A stretch of DNA of 64,000 nucleotides from Chitinophaga sp. GTDB taxonomy: Bacteria > Bacteroidota > Bacteroidia > Chitinophagales > Chitinophagaceae. The stretch covers positions 348,969-412,968 of the forward strand of contig NZ_JAGHZS010000009.1 of assembly GCF_017745275.1 (NCBI RefSeq), read 5' to 3'. The stretch's first letter is position 1. Every line of letters starts with the position of its first letter. The notes below the pieces were generated by a model, which saw only the letters and a list, made by a program, of their open reading frames with translations, was not told the origin of the DNA and searched no databases. Of this stretch, positions 9,625-18,562 are shown piece after piece. The translations under genes were made by a program, and so were the position numbers.

Positions 9625-10318
9625 ACTCACTCCTGCTGTTTTTGAAAAAATAAGTATAGTATGTTTTAGCAAAAACGGTGTAGCCCATCCCCTGCATAAA
9701 CTGTAACAACTCACTATTCGCCATATGTTCCAGCTCAAATGGCTGCGACTCAACCAATACGTACGCCGGGCGGTATTTTTCCCAATTATTTGAACGCAAT
9801 ACTTCCATATCAAATCCTTCCGCATCTATTGTCAGAAAATCAATAGGAACATCAGCAGGTAAATGCTCGTCCAGTATTTCCGACAATGGCCAGGTTTCAA
9901 TTTTCTTTTTGTCGATTACCCGGTATTGTGGCGCCTGGCTATACTCCGTCACTTTTTCATTTGAAAATGTACTCAATGCCGGGTCATTAAATACGTTGTA
10001 CGTCAGGTACTGCCTGGTAGCAGATACACCGATTTCAAGGTTGATATCCTGCGGCCTGTATTTATCAAATAACGCCATAGATCCCGGCATGGGGTCTATG
10101 TTAATTCCACGCCATTTCATTTTATAAAACAGGTAGGTGTTGGAAAACCGGAACGGATGATGTGCTCCCACATCTACGTAAGTACCTTTCTCTTTGTGAT
10201 GAAAGATTCTCTTTAATATCAGGTCTTCTCCCTCAGAACTATATGCCCTTCTGCGATACCTGATCTGCGGAAACATGCCGGAAATGGCCTTTATTGCTAT
10301 GGTCTTCATCCAACTCAT
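9611..10318 (-). CDS. FkbM family SAM-dependent methyltransferase
   Basis: 235 residues from ATG 10318, four bases after the flippase stop. The N-terminal YSSEGEDLILKRIFHHKEKGTYVDVGAHHPFRFSNT is the SxxGEDxxL...YVDVGAxxP form of the FkbM family. The catalytic-core signature is DFLTIDAEGFDMEVLRSNNW. The open frame extends to 10363 inside the flippase gene; the shorter start avoids the overlap. With the three other FkbM genes and the class I enzyme, this gives five predicted methyltransferases in the cluster. Confidence 0.87.
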   Translation of the reverse strand: MSWMKTIAIKAISGMFPQIRYRRRAYSSEGEDLILKRIFHHKEKGTYVDVGAHHPFRFSNTYLFYKMKWRGINIDPMPGSMALFDKYRPQDINLEIGVSATRQYLTYNVFNDPALSTFSNEKVTEYSQAPQYRVIDKKKIETWPLSEILDEHLPADVPIDFLTIDAEGFDMEVLRSNNWEKYRPAYVLVESQPFELEHMANSELLQFMQGMGYTVFAKTYYTYFFKNSRSEYVRE

Positions 10319-10322
10319 TCGC

Positions 10323-11663
10323 TCATGAATTTTCAGGTGTAACAGAGAAATAATTAAGCGCAAAAAACTTTAAGGAATGCCAGGCCTGCTTTACATCTTC
10401 ATATGCCAGCAACGGATTAAGCATTTTCCTGGTAAACAGCCATCCTTTACCACTTTTATCAAATGCCACCAATGACAGGTATACGGCCGAATACGCGATG
10501 ACGGTAGCTATGGCAGCACCTATACCTCCGTAGGGGCGAATAAGTACCATATTGAGCCCCACATTGATAATAAGGCCCATTATGTTTCCATAGAGCGTAA
10601 TCTTATAACTGCCTTCAATAACCAGGTACTGTGTAAACATCGAACATAAAAAAACAGGTACACTGGCCCACACATGTATCATCAGGATAGCTGAAGCAGC
10701 CACATATTGCTTTCCGTACAGAAAAGGAATAATCACGTTAGCCAGTAACATCACTAATAGTGAGATGGTAAAACTTACCCAGAAAGATAACCGCATACAC
10801 TTCTCCACACCACGCCAATAGGCCGCCATATCCGTTTTTCTTTTGTTGATCAGATCCGGTAATATGGCGGTGGCTAAAATCACCGGTATGGCATACCATA
10901 GCTCCGATATTCTTGCAGCCACTACATATTCTCCCAACTGCGAAGCAGTTCCTAACATGTCCAGTAAAAGCAGGTCTATCTTTACAAACAACACCACCAC
11001 CAAATTAGAAAAAAGCAAAGGCCAACCCTGCGCCAGCAAATACTTTCCCAATCTGTAATCGAGGTTAGGCCACCACCCCGAGGCATACCGGCGCCGGTAA
11101 TTATCAATGATAACCGTATAAGTAACCACGCCTTCCGCAAGTGTTACCCACAGGAAATCAGACAGTGTTCCGTTGGTGAAAACAATCAACAGCTTTATGA
11201 CACAAAAAATCAGGAATACCACCACCTTGGGGATAATTACCTTTTTTACATCGTTCTGCGCCTGGTAGAAATAATCAAACACATCAAAAGATTGCAACAC
11301 GATTGTTAACGCCGTAAAAATGGTACAATACAGGTATATTGGCTGATGGGGCTTGGAAAGTACTACAAAAGCTATACTCACCGCCATACTAATGATACCG
11401 GCGCCGATACGCATAAAAATAAGTATCGCCACAATGGCAGATGGATTGGATTTAGCACCCAGCAACTCCTTCACTGCAATCTTATCCATTCCCAGTAAAG
11501 CAAAGCTTCCTGCAATAGTGGTAAGCGCCAGCGCATAATTCCATATCCCAAATTGCTCAGGACCTAAGTGCCGCGCCATCATTGCCAGGACAATGATTCC
11601 CGGAAAAAGCTTACTCAGTTTATCGATGAGTAACCAGCCGCTATTTTCAAATACTTTATGCAA
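10323..11663 (-). CDS. Oligosaccharide flippase (Wzx-like, MOP superfamily)
   Basis: 446 residues with about twelve transmembrane helices. The N-terminal hallmark is NSGWLLIDKLSKLFPGIIVLAMMARHLGPEQFGIWNYA (polysaccharide biosynthesis protein family). It would flip undecaprenyl-pyrophosphate-linked repeat units across the inner membrane. The start overlaps the end of the autokinase gene by eight bases, which supports one transcript. Confidence 0.9.
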   Translation of the reverse strand: MHKVFENSGWLLIDKLSKLFPGIIVLAMMARHLGPEQFGIWNYALALTTIAGSFALLGMDKIAVKELLGAKSNPSAIVAILIFMRIGAGIISMAVSIAFVVLSKPHQPIYLYCTIFTALTIVLQSFDVFDYFYQAQNDVKKVIIPKVVVFLIFCVIKLLIVFTNGTLSDFLWVTLAEGVVTYTVIIDNYRRRYASGWWPNLDYRLGKYLLAQGWPLLFSNLVVVLFVKIDLLLLDMLGTASQLGEYVVAARISELWYAIPVILATAILPDLINKRKTDMAAYWRGVEKCMRLSFWVSFTISLLVMLLANVIIPFLYGKQYVAASAILMIHVWASVPVFLCSMFTQYLVIEGSYKITLYGNIMGLIINVGLNMVLIRPYGGIGAAIATVIAYSAVYLSLVAFDKSGKGWLFTRKMLNPLLAYEDVKQAWHSLKFFALNYFSVTPENS

Positions 11664-14040
11664 TTCTTCTTTTTATTTTCTTAAAGACAGATACTCCCTT
11701 TGCTTTATGATGCTTATTTGCCGCATATCCGTAGTGATCGTAATAGTCGTATGGATGGAATGCATCCTGCTCAATACCATTAAAAATGAGGCCTTTCTTT
11801 CTACGGAATACTTCATTCAGGTTTTCTGCTACTGCTGATAACCTGGATTTAAGCGTAAAGTTGTAACGCACCACAAAGAGCGTACAATCCACATACGGAG
11901 AGATACTCTTCGCATCCGATACAATACCAATCGGCGAAATATCAATGATGATGTAGTCGAACCGTTCCTTCAGCAATCCCAGTAAATCTGCCATCCGTTT
12001 GCCTTCAATCAGTTCCACGGGGTTGGGAGGAATGGGTCCGGAAGACACGAGGCAGAGTCCTTCTTTGTTGGGTACTTTTTTGATGATCTCATCTGCCGTT
12101 TTATTCCCGATGATGTAGTTAGTGAGACCAATCGTGTTATCCATACCAATAGACCTGGAGAGTTTGGGTTTCCTGAGGTCCATTTCCACCAGTACTACCT
12201 TCTTTCCTCCTACTGTCAGGGCATTGGCGAGATGTGCAGAGATAAAAGTCTTTCCTTCACCGGATACGCTGGAGGTGATCATGATCGTAGCAGCGTCATT
12301 TTGTTCTGCCAGCACGAACTTGAGGTTGGTACGCAAATTAAATATCTGCTCCTGTATAACAGACCTGTTTTGCGCAGACATTTCATGTATGATAGGCATA
12401 TCCTCGTGTTGCTGAAATATTTCCGCCATTACCGGAAAGTCAAATATCTGTTCAATTTCCTTTTTGGTAAGTACCCGTGGGTTGAGGAAATACTTGAGGT
12501 AGATGTAAGCGATACTGAGCACCAGTCCCACCGCTATAAACCCAATAAAGACAAATGTTTTCTTCGGTGAAATAGGTTTTTGCGGAACAAAAGCCGGTGC
12601 AATAATTTTATTATCGGTAACATTGCTGGCGTAAGATACTGATGCTTCTTCCTTTTTCTTTAACAGGTATAAATAGAGATTTTCCTTTACACCCTGTTGC
12701 CTTTTAATGTTGATATATTCCCTTTCATAAGCCGGTATATGGGCAATTTTCCCCATGATTTCATTCACCTTCGTCTGGGTTCCTTTTTGTATCACTCCTG
12801 CATTTCTTCTATAACCTGCGATATAGTTCCGGATGGTATTCCGGGAATCTTCTATTTGAGCATCCAGGTTTTGCAGGATATTACTGGTAGGCTGAAGAGA
12901 AAGGGATAACCGCCTTTTTTCCTTCAACCCTTCTTCATAGCGGTTAATCAGGGAAGTCAATGTTTGATCAACGCTTGTGCTAACGGGAGCAAACGGATAA
13001 TCGCTACCCGGATGATTGATATAATTTTCCACCTGGTTAACAACTGACAATTGCATATTCGCCTCATTCAGGCGTACATCGGCATCTTTTACCTGCTCCA
13101 GTGCCAGCTTGGAACTTGCTTCTATATCTGTGATACCTCTCTGTACTTTAAAGCTTTCCTCCTGCTTTTCTAACAGTCCCAGTTCATCCCGGAGAGAATC
13201 AATTCTCACCGTCAGGAAATTGATTGTTTTTAAGGCCACTTTGTTTTTATCATCCAGTGTATACTGGTTGTAGGTTTCCAGTAATGCGTTGAGAAATTTT
13301 GCGGCTCTGTCGGCCACCTGGTCTTCATATGTTACCACCACTACCGTAGCGTCTTTATTTACCAGGCTGGTGCCGATATGTTCTATTTTTTTATAAGCCA
13401 GATCCATCACAGAATCCACCACGATGCGAAAGGAGCTTCCCATCGGCTCGTCTTCACCTGGTGTATAACGAATACTGAATTTGTCTTTATTCATTACAAA
13501 AGGCTCCCCTGATTTCACTTGAAGCTGGCTCACCAGGTGGTCATCTTCATCAAAATATTTTACTTTCAGGAAATCAGTGCCAGGTGTAACATCAAACGTG
13601 TAATTGCCCACGTTGCTACTATCAGTCAACAGCCGGATTCCCAAAAAATCCGGGTTATATATTTCCTCATCCCTTACGGCTCCTTTTTTATAATAGCGAA
13701 TATTAAAATGATTACTTTGGATCGCTTTCTCCAATAATATCGGGGATTTAAGCACCTCCATTTCATTTTCAATATTCTTATTATTATTGAACAGCGACAG
13801 GGATTTTAGCATGTCCATCTCCTCTCCACCTGGTTTCTTTTCATCTTTCAGGTAAATTTTTGTGCTGGACAAATACATAGGCTTTTTGTACTTCAGGTAG
13901 GCGAATGCGCCTCCCACAGCCAGCAGAGCTATAATGATCAACAGGGGCCAGTGAAAGAAGATTTTCTTAAGAAAATCATTCAGGTCAATCACACTATTTT
14001 TATTGACTGCATTTCTATCTGCCATAAAAACATGTTTCAT
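11656..14040 (-). CDS. Polysaccharide co-polymerase / tyrosine autokinase (Wzc-like)
   Basis: 794 residues. An N-terminal transmembrane helix (WPLLIIIALLAVGGAFAYL) is followed by a Wzz chain-length domain with long coiled-coil segments (about residues 250-450). A second helix (FIGFIAVGLVLSIAYIYL) leads to a cytoplasmic BY-kinase domain with Walker A SGEGKT ending near residue 598, Walker A' VVLVEMDLRKP, and Walker B YIIIDISPIG. The tail is tyrosine-rich (HPYDYYDHYGY, about 764-774), the usual autophosphorylation cluster. It controls chain length and export with the Wza-like protein, whose gene it overlaps by four bases. Confidence 0.95.
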   Translation of the reverse strand: MKHVFMADRNAVNKNSVIDLNDFLKKIFFHWPLLIIIALLAVGGAFAYLKYKKPMYLSSTKIYLKDEKKPGGEEMDMLKSLSLFNNNKNIENEMEVLKSPILLEKAIQSNHFNIRYYKKGAVRDEEIYNPDFLGIRLLTDSSNVGNYTFDVTPGTDFLKVKYFDEDDHLVSQLQVKSGEPFVMNKDKFSIRYTPGEDEPMGSSFRIVVDSVMDLAYKKIEHIGTSLVNKDATVVVVTYEDQVADRAAKFLNALLETYNQYTLDDKNKVALKTINFLTVRIDSLRDELGLLEKQEESFKVQRGITDIEASSKLALEQVKDADVRLNEANMQLSVVNQVENYINHPGSDYPFAPVSTSVDQTLTSLINRYEEGLKEKRRLSLSLQPTSNILQNLDAQIEDSRNTIRNYIAGYRRNAGVIQKGTQTKVNEIMGKIAHIPAYEREYINIKRQQGVKENLYLYLLKKKEEASVSYASNVTDNKIIAPAFVPQKPISPKKTFVFIGFIAVGLVLSIAYIYLKYFLNPRVLTKKEIEQIFDFPVMAEIFQQHEDMPIIHEMSAQNRSVIQEQIFNLRTNLKFVLAEQNDAATIMITSSVSGEGKTFISAHLANALTVGGKKVVLVEMDLRKPKLSRSIGMDNTIGLTNYIIGNKTADEIIKKVPNKEGLCLVSSGPIPPNPVELIEGKRMADLLGLLKERFDYIIIDISPIGIVSDAKSISPYVDCTLFVVRYNFTLKSRLSAVAENLNEVFRRKKGLIFNGIEQDAFHPYDYYDHYGYAANKHHKAKGVSVFKKIKRRIA

Positions 14041-14798
14041 TTGCGAAGAATAACGATCGTTGTAACAAGAGAAATAAAACTCAGTATCGCAGGTAACAGC
14101 AATAACGTTTTTGATGAACCAAAAGACCGGTTAGGTCCGGGCTTTACATACACCACATCATTATTTCCCAGGTAGTAATAGGGAGAAGTGAGTGTTTTGG
14201 CATCATTCAGGTTTACGGTTCCATAGTTTTTTACGCCATTCACTTCCCTTATCACTATAATATCATTTCGTTTAGCCGTTATATTGAGGTCTCCTGCCAT
14301 ACTCAGTGCGTCCAGGATAGTAAACCGTTCTGACGACACCTTGTAAGATCCCGGCCGCGCCACATCCCCCAGCACAGACACTTTAAAATTGAGCAGCCTG
14401 GTAGATACATACACATTTCGTATTTCTTTCTCCAATGCCTGTCGGACAGCCTCTGTAACACCAGCGGTGGTCAATCCTTTTACATAAATTCTCCCGGCTA
14501 TAGGTAGAATAATATTACCGGTGCTGTCTACCACATATCCCTGTTCAATGTTATTTCCCCCTGCTGTTGGACCACTAAGGGTATTGGGATTAAAAATCAT
14601 TGATACATCTTTGTCAATGGTGGTGACAGTAATTTGTAAGACATCTCCTGTTTGTATCCTCAACTGCTGCGGGATATTCACAGTGTCGCCACCGTTGATC
14701 GTGGAAATATCGTTGAAATAAGTAAGCTTTTTTGAGCTGGAACAACCTGTTAATAGGATAAACATGACAATCGCGGAATAGTAAAATCTGGATCCCAT
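14037..14798 (-). CDS. Polysaccharide export outer membrane lipoprotein (Wza-like)
   Basis: 253 residues. A lipoprotein signal with lipobox LLTGC (cysteine near residue 19) precedes a poly_export domain (IQTGDVLQITVTTIDKD) and an SLBB domain (VSVLGDVARPGSYKV...FTILDALSMAGDLNITAKR). A C-terminal hydrophobic segment (LLLLPAILSFISLVTTIVIL) is typical of Bacteroidota members. It would form the export channel across the periplasm and outer membrane together with the Wzc-like kinase. It is the first gene of the leftward polysaccharide operon. Confidence 0.95.
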   Translation of the reverse strand: MGSRFYYSAIVMFILLTGCSSSKKLTYFNDISTINGGDTVNIPQQLRIQTGDVLQITVTTIDKDVSMIFNPNTLSGPTAGGNNIEQGYVVDSTGNIILPIAGRIYVKGLTTAGVTEAVRQALEKEIRNVYVSTRLLNFKVSVLGDVARPGSYKVSSERFTILDALSMAGDLNITAKRNDIIVIREVNGVKNYGTVNLNDAKTLTSPYYYLGNNDVVYVKPGPNRSFGSSKTLLLLPAILSFISLVTTIVILRK

Positions 14799-15235
14799 AT
14801 GATATGATTAATAAATGCCTGATATTTTGATCGATGGCAGCGTATGTCTATACCGGCCCGGCCACACCCCAAAAGATATCCATGCAATGCAAATTCCTGG
14901 GACACTTGTTACTTGGTTGCATATGCGTATTTATTCAGAGGGAATACTTAAGTAATTATAATTACTGAATTAATTTTTAAAACATCAGAACTTAATAATA
15001 TGTTCAAAATTTGAGATAAAATCGAATAACTGAATAAAATGAATAGAAAAAATCCTGTAAAAAATGAACAAATGATACATAACATAATTCAACCATCTGT
15101 TTCAACAAGAATTCCGGGGCTAACGTTGGGTAAATCCTCATGCAACCTCATGCATGTAATAAATCAACCTCATGCAAACAGATAGATTATTCTGCGGCAT
15201 TGAAGGCGCCTTGGGCGAAAGGGGAAAGGTGAGCA
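14799..15235. promoter_or_regulatory. Intergenic region upstream of the polysaccharide operon
   Basis: About 440 bases without a convincing gene. It must hold the promoter of the leftward wza-type operon. I found no clean TAnnTTTG -7 element; the nearest on the minus strand is TATCTTTTG (rc of 14870-14878), which has one base too many. The stretch 14930-15080 is strongly A/T-rich. Three direct copies of CCTCATGCA at 15136-15176 are described separately. Confidence 0.4.
15136..15176. repeat. Three direct copies of CCTCATGCA, possible operator
   Basis: The nonamer CCTCATGCA occurs at 15136-15144, 15146-15154 and 15168-15176. The start-to-start distances are 10 and 22 bases, close to one and two helical turns, so all copies would face the same side of the DNA. 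ATGCA/TGCAT at the 3' end makes the sites partly palindromic. They lie upstream of the polysaccharide operon and downstream of the tssD terminator. A regulator binding here is an inference. Confidence 0.4.
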
Positions 15236-15265
15236 CAAAAAAAGCCGGCTCATACGAACCGGCTT
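15236..15265 (-). terminator. Rho-independent terminator of tssD
   Basis: Read on the minus strand just after the tssD stop, AAGCCGG and CCGGCTT form a 7-bp GC-rich stem with a 10-base loop (arms at 15259-15265 and 15242-15248), followed directly by a run of T (A-run 15236-15243 on +). It separates tssD from the polysaccharide operon. Confidence 0.8.
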
Positions 15266-15289
15266 CTTTCTGCATAATGTCAGGAGTTA

Positions 15290-15676
15290 TTACACCCATT
15301 CATTAACATGTTTTGCGTTACCCATGCTAATTTCACGGGCAGAAATGGTAAAGGAAATTACCATTGGGTTTTTGTTTTCGTAGTCAAATGACTCTTCAAA
15401 CTTTACCAGGTAACCCTCTTTAAATTCCAATGTTTTCAATTTGGAATCCGTGTCTCTTTTGTAGAAGGTGATGGAACCATCTTTTCTTTCAAAGTTGTTG
15501 ACCATCCACTCAAAGAGTTCTGTTTTTCCGGTAGATTCTACCGTCAGTTTGATGCGTCCGCCACGGGTAATTGCCGATGGGCGTCCTGTTGCATCTGTTT
15601 CCTGTGTGAGATCGTAGGCTACGTGTTGTACGTTGTACTCTTCACCGCCTGATGTAAATTTTGCCTTGAAGGACAT
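15290..15676 (-). CDS. tssD: T6SS inner tube protein TssD (Hcp), Bacteroidota type
   Basis: 128 residues, starting MSFKAKFTSGGEEYNVQHVAYDL and ending REISMGNAKHVNEWV. This is the length and pattern of the Hcp-like TssD proteins of subtype iii T6SS (beta-barrel ring subunit that stacks into the inner tube). It is the last gene of the tssG-N-K-O-D block, but it has its own promoter (see 15745-15774) and its own terminator, consistent with the high expression needed for a tube subunit. Confidence 0.9.
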   Translation of the reverse strand: MSFKAKFTSGGEEYNVQHVAYDLTQETDATGRPSAITRGGRIKLTVESTGKTELFEWMVNNFERKDGSITFYKRDTDSKLKTLEFKEGYLVKFEESFDYENKNPMVISFTISAREISMGNAKHVNEWV

Positions 15677-15744
15677 GTGGGTTAATTTTTAAGGTTACAA
15701 TAAAGAAATAAAAATTAGAGAACTATTTATTGATTTATAAGTAC

Positions 15745-15774
15745 CAAATATAAGATGATTTTCTGATTAGTCAA
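15745..15774 (-). promoter_or_regulatory. Bacteroidota-type promoter of tssD
   Basis: On the minus strand, TTG (15774-15772), a 19-base spacer, then TATATTTG (15752-15745) fits the Bacteroidota -33 TTTG / -7 TAnnTTTG consensus. It lies about 70 bases upstream of the tssD start, within the 154-base gap after tssO. Confidence 0.7.
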
Positions 15775-15830
15775 CACTCCTAACAAATAATTTAACACTA
15801 GATCAGAAAAAACAAATACAGTCGTGATCG

Positions 15831-16355
15831 TTAGTGAGCGCGACTATTCAGCAACATCATCTGCCTGCAGTTATCCAGGTCCCTGCTTTTACTTTCCACC
15901 TTTGCATTCAGGTCGGCCACCTGCATTTTCAGATCAGCAATACTTTGTTGTGCATTTTGTAATTCGCGTAGTTGTTGCTTGGTTTGTTGCAGCGACAGGC
16001 AATTCTGTACGATATTATCATACAGACCATAATGCGTAACCGCTTCCTTAGGAATAGAATTACGCATATCCGCCAGGGAAGCAGCTATTACCTGGTCCAT
16101 ATAATTCGCATTCTGATTAGGCAGATTAATGGAGTCCAGGTTATGCTTTACTTTCTCCAGCTTTTGCAGAAAATCCGCCTGGAAAGCTTGTTCCTGCCGG
16201 AAGCTACTGAGCTCTTTTCGCAGTGACGCATTTTCCCTCGCGGGTACCTGGTAGTTAAAAAATATAGCTAATACAAACAAGCCCACTGTTATGATAAAAA
16301 ATAACAGGAACCATATAAATGAAATGCTTCTTTCCTGTCTGTTCAATACTTGCAT
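15831..16355 (-). CDS. tssO: T6SS-iii membrane protein TssO
   Basis: 174 residues. One N-terminal transmembrane helix (SFIWFLLFFIITVGLFVLAIFF, about residues 12-33) is followed by a periplasmic, mostly coiled-coil region (many L/Q/N heptads, for example CLSQQTKQQLRELQNAQQ-like stretches, about 85-165). This is the layout of TssO, a subtype iii-specific component of the trans-envelope complex together with TssN and TssP. Its place between tssK and tssD supports the call. Confidence 0.8.
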   Translation of the reverse strand: MQVLNRQERSISFIWFLLFFIITVGLFVLAIFFNYQVPARENASLRKELSSFRQEQAFQADFLQKLEKVKHNLDSINLPNQNANYMDQVIAASLADMRNSIPKEAVTHYGLYDNIVQNCLSLQQTKQQLRELQNAQQSIADLKMQVADLNAKVESKSRDLDNCRQMMLLNSRAH

Positions 16356-16408
16356 ACTGCGAAATGTTTTTATTTTAAGTTATCGGGATACTGTATGAGG
16401 CGTGGTAA

Positions 16409-17584
16409 TCAATCTGTAAAAAACCAGCGCTTGGTTTTATGTTTGCGCAGGTATTCTGCATCTTCCGCAGATTCTTCTTTCACAAAGATGTTGCTGTCCT
16501 GTTTACGTCCGATGTAATCCAGTCTGCTCAGGCTTTCAAATAGTTTATTCACTGCCCGAACAAAAGGAATCATAGGCTGCAGACATTCTCTTACATCCAG
16601 GTGTTTATAGCGAATATTGGCACAATTGATCATCAGGGTTTCCAGTTCTCCCTGCCGCAGTTCACACCATTCAGACAGGTAGTTCAGTAACTCTTCTTTT
16701 CCCGCACCGGCACGTTGATCGATGGCATTTTTCATGGTGCGGGCCAGCCCGGCGATCACTTCCAGCATCTGCGCAGGCGCCTGATTGAGGCCCAGCCAGC
16801 GGAACTGCGTAATTCGGGTGCCCAGGAACTGCACCATTTTTTCAGTGATATAAAGTACTACCAGGGCCAGATCGTTGTTCTGGTTCCTGCCATAAATTTT
16901 TTGTACGATGTGTACGCCATAGAGTTCCATTTGCCCCAGAAACTGATCCAGCTCATGATGCAGGTCAATTAATGATGGATGAGCATTGACAATGCTGCAG
17001 GGCGGAATATAATCATCATCCATCTGCGGACGGCCATCTGCTACATTTATGCGGCCCAATACCATCTGGTAGCTACCCAGCTGACCGGAAGGTAGCTGCG
17101 AAGCGGGTGCGATGTATAAATGATATTCAGGTGTGGCGTAAGGAAGTCGCGGCGGATCCTCATCCAGCAAAGGTTCCCCGCTGGGCTGCCGGTTAAACGG
17201 GTTTACCTGGATCAGCACATAATAAGTGCTTTCCGTATGCTGCGGATCCCAGGTATACGTAGCTTCCGGGAAAGTAGTAGCATATTTCAGGGAGTGCACA
17301 GTATGTTCCGGCACTTCAATTCTGCCACCACCGGGGGTCAGCGCCCGGCATTCTGTTAACTTCACACGCCACTGATGTTGGTTATCAGTGACAAACCAGC
17401 AACGAAGCGATTCTTTACTTTCTGCTTTGGGAGGTAACAGCCCATAGTTCAGTGCATGTATGCTACAAGACAATGCATCCCTGATCTGATCCAGCAGTGC
17501 ATTTTCAGTATCTATAAAATGTTGCTTCTTAATCTTCATGCCATCTACCCAGTTAACGGGGAAATGCTTTAGCGGTTCTGCCAT
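16409..17584 (-). CDS. tssK: T6SS baseplate protein TssK
   Basis: 391 residues. The N-terminal shoulder domain carries the family signature FPVNWVDGMKIKKQHFIDTEN (TssK proteins keep a W-x-x-G-h-x-h-x-x-x-H pattern). The C-terminal part is helical (ITEKMVQFLGTRITQFRWLGLN...). TssK links the baseplate wedge (TssF/G/E) to the membrane complex. It starts 12 bases after tssN, so co-transcription is likely. Confidence 0.88.
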   Translation of the reverse strand: MAEPLKHFPVNWVDGMKIKKQHFIDTENALLDQIRDALSCSIHALNYGLLPPKAESKESLRCWFVTDNQHQWRVKLTECRALTPGGGRIEVPEHTVHSLKYATTFPEATYTWDPQHTESTYYVLIQVNPFNRQPSGEPLLDEDPPRLPYATPEYHLYIAPASQLPSGQLGSYQMVLGRINVADGRPQMDDDYIPPCSIVNAHPSLIDLHHELDQFLGQMELYGVHIVQKIYGRNQNNDLALVVLYITEKMVQFLGTRITQFRWLGLNQAPAQMLEVIAGLARTMKNAIDQRAGAGKEELLNYLSEWCELRQGELETLMINCANIRYKHLDVRECLQPMIPFVRAVNKLFESLSRLDYIGRKQDSNIFVKEESAEDAEYLRKHKTKRWFFTD

Positions 17585-17596
17585 AATACGCTGCTT

Positions 17597-18451
17597 TTAG
17601 GATAACATAATTCTGTTGCAAATAATCACACTGTTTTCTTTGATCCCATTCATAAAAACGGCTTTATGCGGATCCAGTGTTTTAGCGCCACCAAACCAGC
17701 GTGGTTTAAGGTGGAATACCCAGCCATAAGGCTGCCCGGTGTTATCTACAAAGTCAATAGGTGTATTGGGATAACGATCGTTATAGTCATTAATAAAATG
17801 GTAAAACAAATCCCCCAGGTCCATTTTAATAGGTGTACGTGCCCTGAAATAAGTGCGACTCCTATCCATGAGCCCTTTCTCCATTTCCAATCCAATCACA
17901 ATCAGGTCCTTCATATCATCTTCATTTACTTCCGGCATATCTTTATACATCGGGTATTGCCACCACTTGTGCACTTTCACGGGGATGGCCATCATCCGTT
18001 CAAACGTTTTATACACAAAAGTGGGTAGTACAAAAGAGAACATGCTGGTCAGCATAGGATAATACAGGAAGGTATCCTTATCCAGGAATCTGTTCACCAA
18101 CACAAATCCAACGCCGCCAAACAGCCAGATGGCCAATATAAAAGCCAGTTCAGATACCAGTGTGGTTTCATTTGCCCAGAAACGGGTATACATAAAATGG
18201 CAATGCACTATCCCCAATCCCAGGAACCATACTTCATAGAAAAAATATTGGTTCATCAGGTTTTGATGGGTAAACAGGAAAGGGATGGAACTGATAACGG
18301 CAAATATCAGCGTCATACACATTAAATACAACAGAGCTTTCTTCTTGTAAAGGCTGAAATTCTTAATGTATCTGCTGAGCAAAGCCACTATAAGAGATCC
18401 TATGGCCATAACGCCGGCCAACATAAAATAAAACTTAGCAGTGTATCTCAT
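17597..18451 (-). CDS. tssN: T6SS-iii polytopic membrane protein TssN
   Basis: 284 residues. Five hydrophobic segments fill the first 150 residues (FYFMLAGVMAIGSLIVALL, LLYLMCMTLIFAVISSIPFLF, VWFLGLGIVHCHFMY, LAFILAIWLFGGVGFVLV, LTSMFSFVLPTFVY), followed by a cytoplasmic domain of about 130 residues. This matches TssN, which with TssO, TssP, TssQ and TssR replaces the TssJLM complex in Bacteroidota T6SS. The cytoplasmic part presumably contacts the baseplate. Confidence 0.85.
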   Translation of the reverse strand: MRYTAKFYFMLAGVMAIGSLIVALLSRYIKNFSLYKKKALLYLMCMTLIFAVISSIPFLFTHQNLMNQYFFYEVWFLGLGIVHCHFMYTRFWANETTLVSELAFILAIWLFGGVGFVLVNRFLDKDTFLYYPMLTSMFSFVLPTFVYKTFERMMAIPVKVHKWWQYPMYKDMPEVNEDDMKDLIVIGLEMEKGLMDRSRTYFRARTPIKMDLGDLFYHFINDYNDRYPNTPIDFVDNTGQPYGWVFHLKPRWFGGAKTLDPHKAVFMNGIKENSVIICNRIMLS

Positions 18452-18562
18452 AGTTCTGTTTGGTATGTCCAGGTTTTTCGGGTTTGGGTACTAACATGTT
18501 TCTTGGTTTTTCAGATGCAGGGTAATAGCAAAAATAATTCCACAATAGCCAGTGTTCGTTAC

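Noticed and set aside
9625..9825. Longer start of the class I methyltransferase gene
   Set aside because: The extra 67 residues are translated from within the preceding FkbM gene and have no methyltransferase character.
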